DNA from: an uncultured Actinoplanes sp.
GTDB lineage: Bacteria; Actinomycetota; Actinomycetes; Mycobacteriales; Micromonosporaceae
Reading direction: 5' to 3'
Assembly: GCF_934643405.1 (NCBI RefSeq)
Contig: NZ_CAKUCL010000229.1
Coordinates: forward strand, 1-11,947
DNA length: 11,947 bases
Part shown: positions 11,796 to 11,947 of the stretch, piece by piece
How the letters are laid out: each line of letters begins with the position of its first letter
Position numbering within the stretch: the stretch's first letter is position 1
The notes under the pieces: generated by a model
What the model was told of the DNA's origin: nothing
The model's database searches: none
Seen by the model: only the letters and a program-made list of their open reading frames with translations
Translations under genes and position numbers: made by a program

Positions 11796-11947
11796 GTGGC
11801 GCGCCCGATCGCCGGGCGGGTCGCACCTGAGCAACGGCGATCAGCCGGTGCCGCGGCTTCCGGACAGCTCACTGTCGGGGAGCCGGGCACCGCGCGGATC
11901 GCCGTCGACCTCCTCGGCGGGGACCAAGCTCCCGCCGTCGTGGTTGA
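11796..11947 (+). CDS. plsX: Phosphate acyltransferase PlsX, N-terminal fragment cut by the window end
   Basis: PlsX converts acyl-ACP to acyl-phosphate for phospholipid synthesis. Only the first 50 codons are present. RIAVDLLGGDQAPAVVV (34-50) matches the start of PlsX, which usually reads IAVDxMGGDxAP; here Leu replaces Met. The position directly after rpmF agrees. The only useful in-frame start is GTG at 11796, 10 bases past the rpmF stop and without a clear Shine-Dalgarno. That leaves about 33 non-conserved residues before the core, longer than usual. A 6-bp hairpin (CGCCCG / CGGGCG, 11802-11818) lies in the first codons. Another start codon such as CTG cannot be ruled out. Confidence 0.85.
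   Translation, partial: MARPIAGRVAPEQRRSAGAAASGQLTVGEPGTARIAVDLLGGDQAPAVVV

Overview
This is a GC-rich stretch of an actinobacterial chromosome. The many GTG starts, zinc-type ribosomal proteins and gene order point to a member of Micromonosporaceae such as Actinoplanes; the genus is an inference. The content is mostly conserved housekeeping genes: thiL, rpmB, a FakA-like DhaL/DAK2 gene, recG, rsmD, coaD, a DivIVA-like coiled-coil gene, a DUF177 gene, rpmF and the start of plsX. I found no phage, transposon, CRISPR, tRNA, rRNA or biosynthetic-cluster gene.

Layout. Positions 1-837 (minus) hold a two-gene unit: a 77-residue Lrp/AsnC ligand-binding protein followed after one base by a membrane-anchored DUF3515 protein that runs off the left edge. 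From about 840 the plus strand reads thiL (936-1874) and a GNAT acetyltransferase (1890-2348). Two hairpins (2352-2369, 2389-2415) separate these from rpmB, which faces left (2438-2629). A second plus-strand unit follows: the FakA-like gene (2801-5272), recG (5269-7458) and a DUF952 gene (7455-7820), each junction overlapping in ATGA. It ends at a hairpin shared with a convergent gene for an LPXTG-anchored surface protein (7890-8918, minus). A 307-base intergenic region then precedes rsmD and coaD (ATGA overlap), a 20-bp perfect palindrome, the DivIVA-like gene, and DUF177-rpmF-plsX.

How the genes fit together. Several touch lipid and cofactor supply: a FakA-like kinase would make acyl-phosphate, PlsX interconverts acyl-phosphate and acyl-ACP, CoaD makes the CoA precursor, and ThiL makes thiamine diphosphate. 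A second theme is translation: L28, L32 and RsmD (16S rRNA methylation). RecG handles stalled forks.

Most notable features. (1) The FakA-like protein carries an insertion of about 280 residues between its DhaL and middle domains, built of two unrelated in-frame tandem repeats (36 bp and 24 bp). (2) A candidate leaderless 10-codon upstream ORF ends in an ATGA overlap with the rsmD start. (3) At least four starts sit 6-8 bases after a TANNNT -10 element, a leaderless pattern. (4) The LPXTG gene sits in reverse orientation inside a housekeeping cluster. No clearly new multi-gene system is visible.
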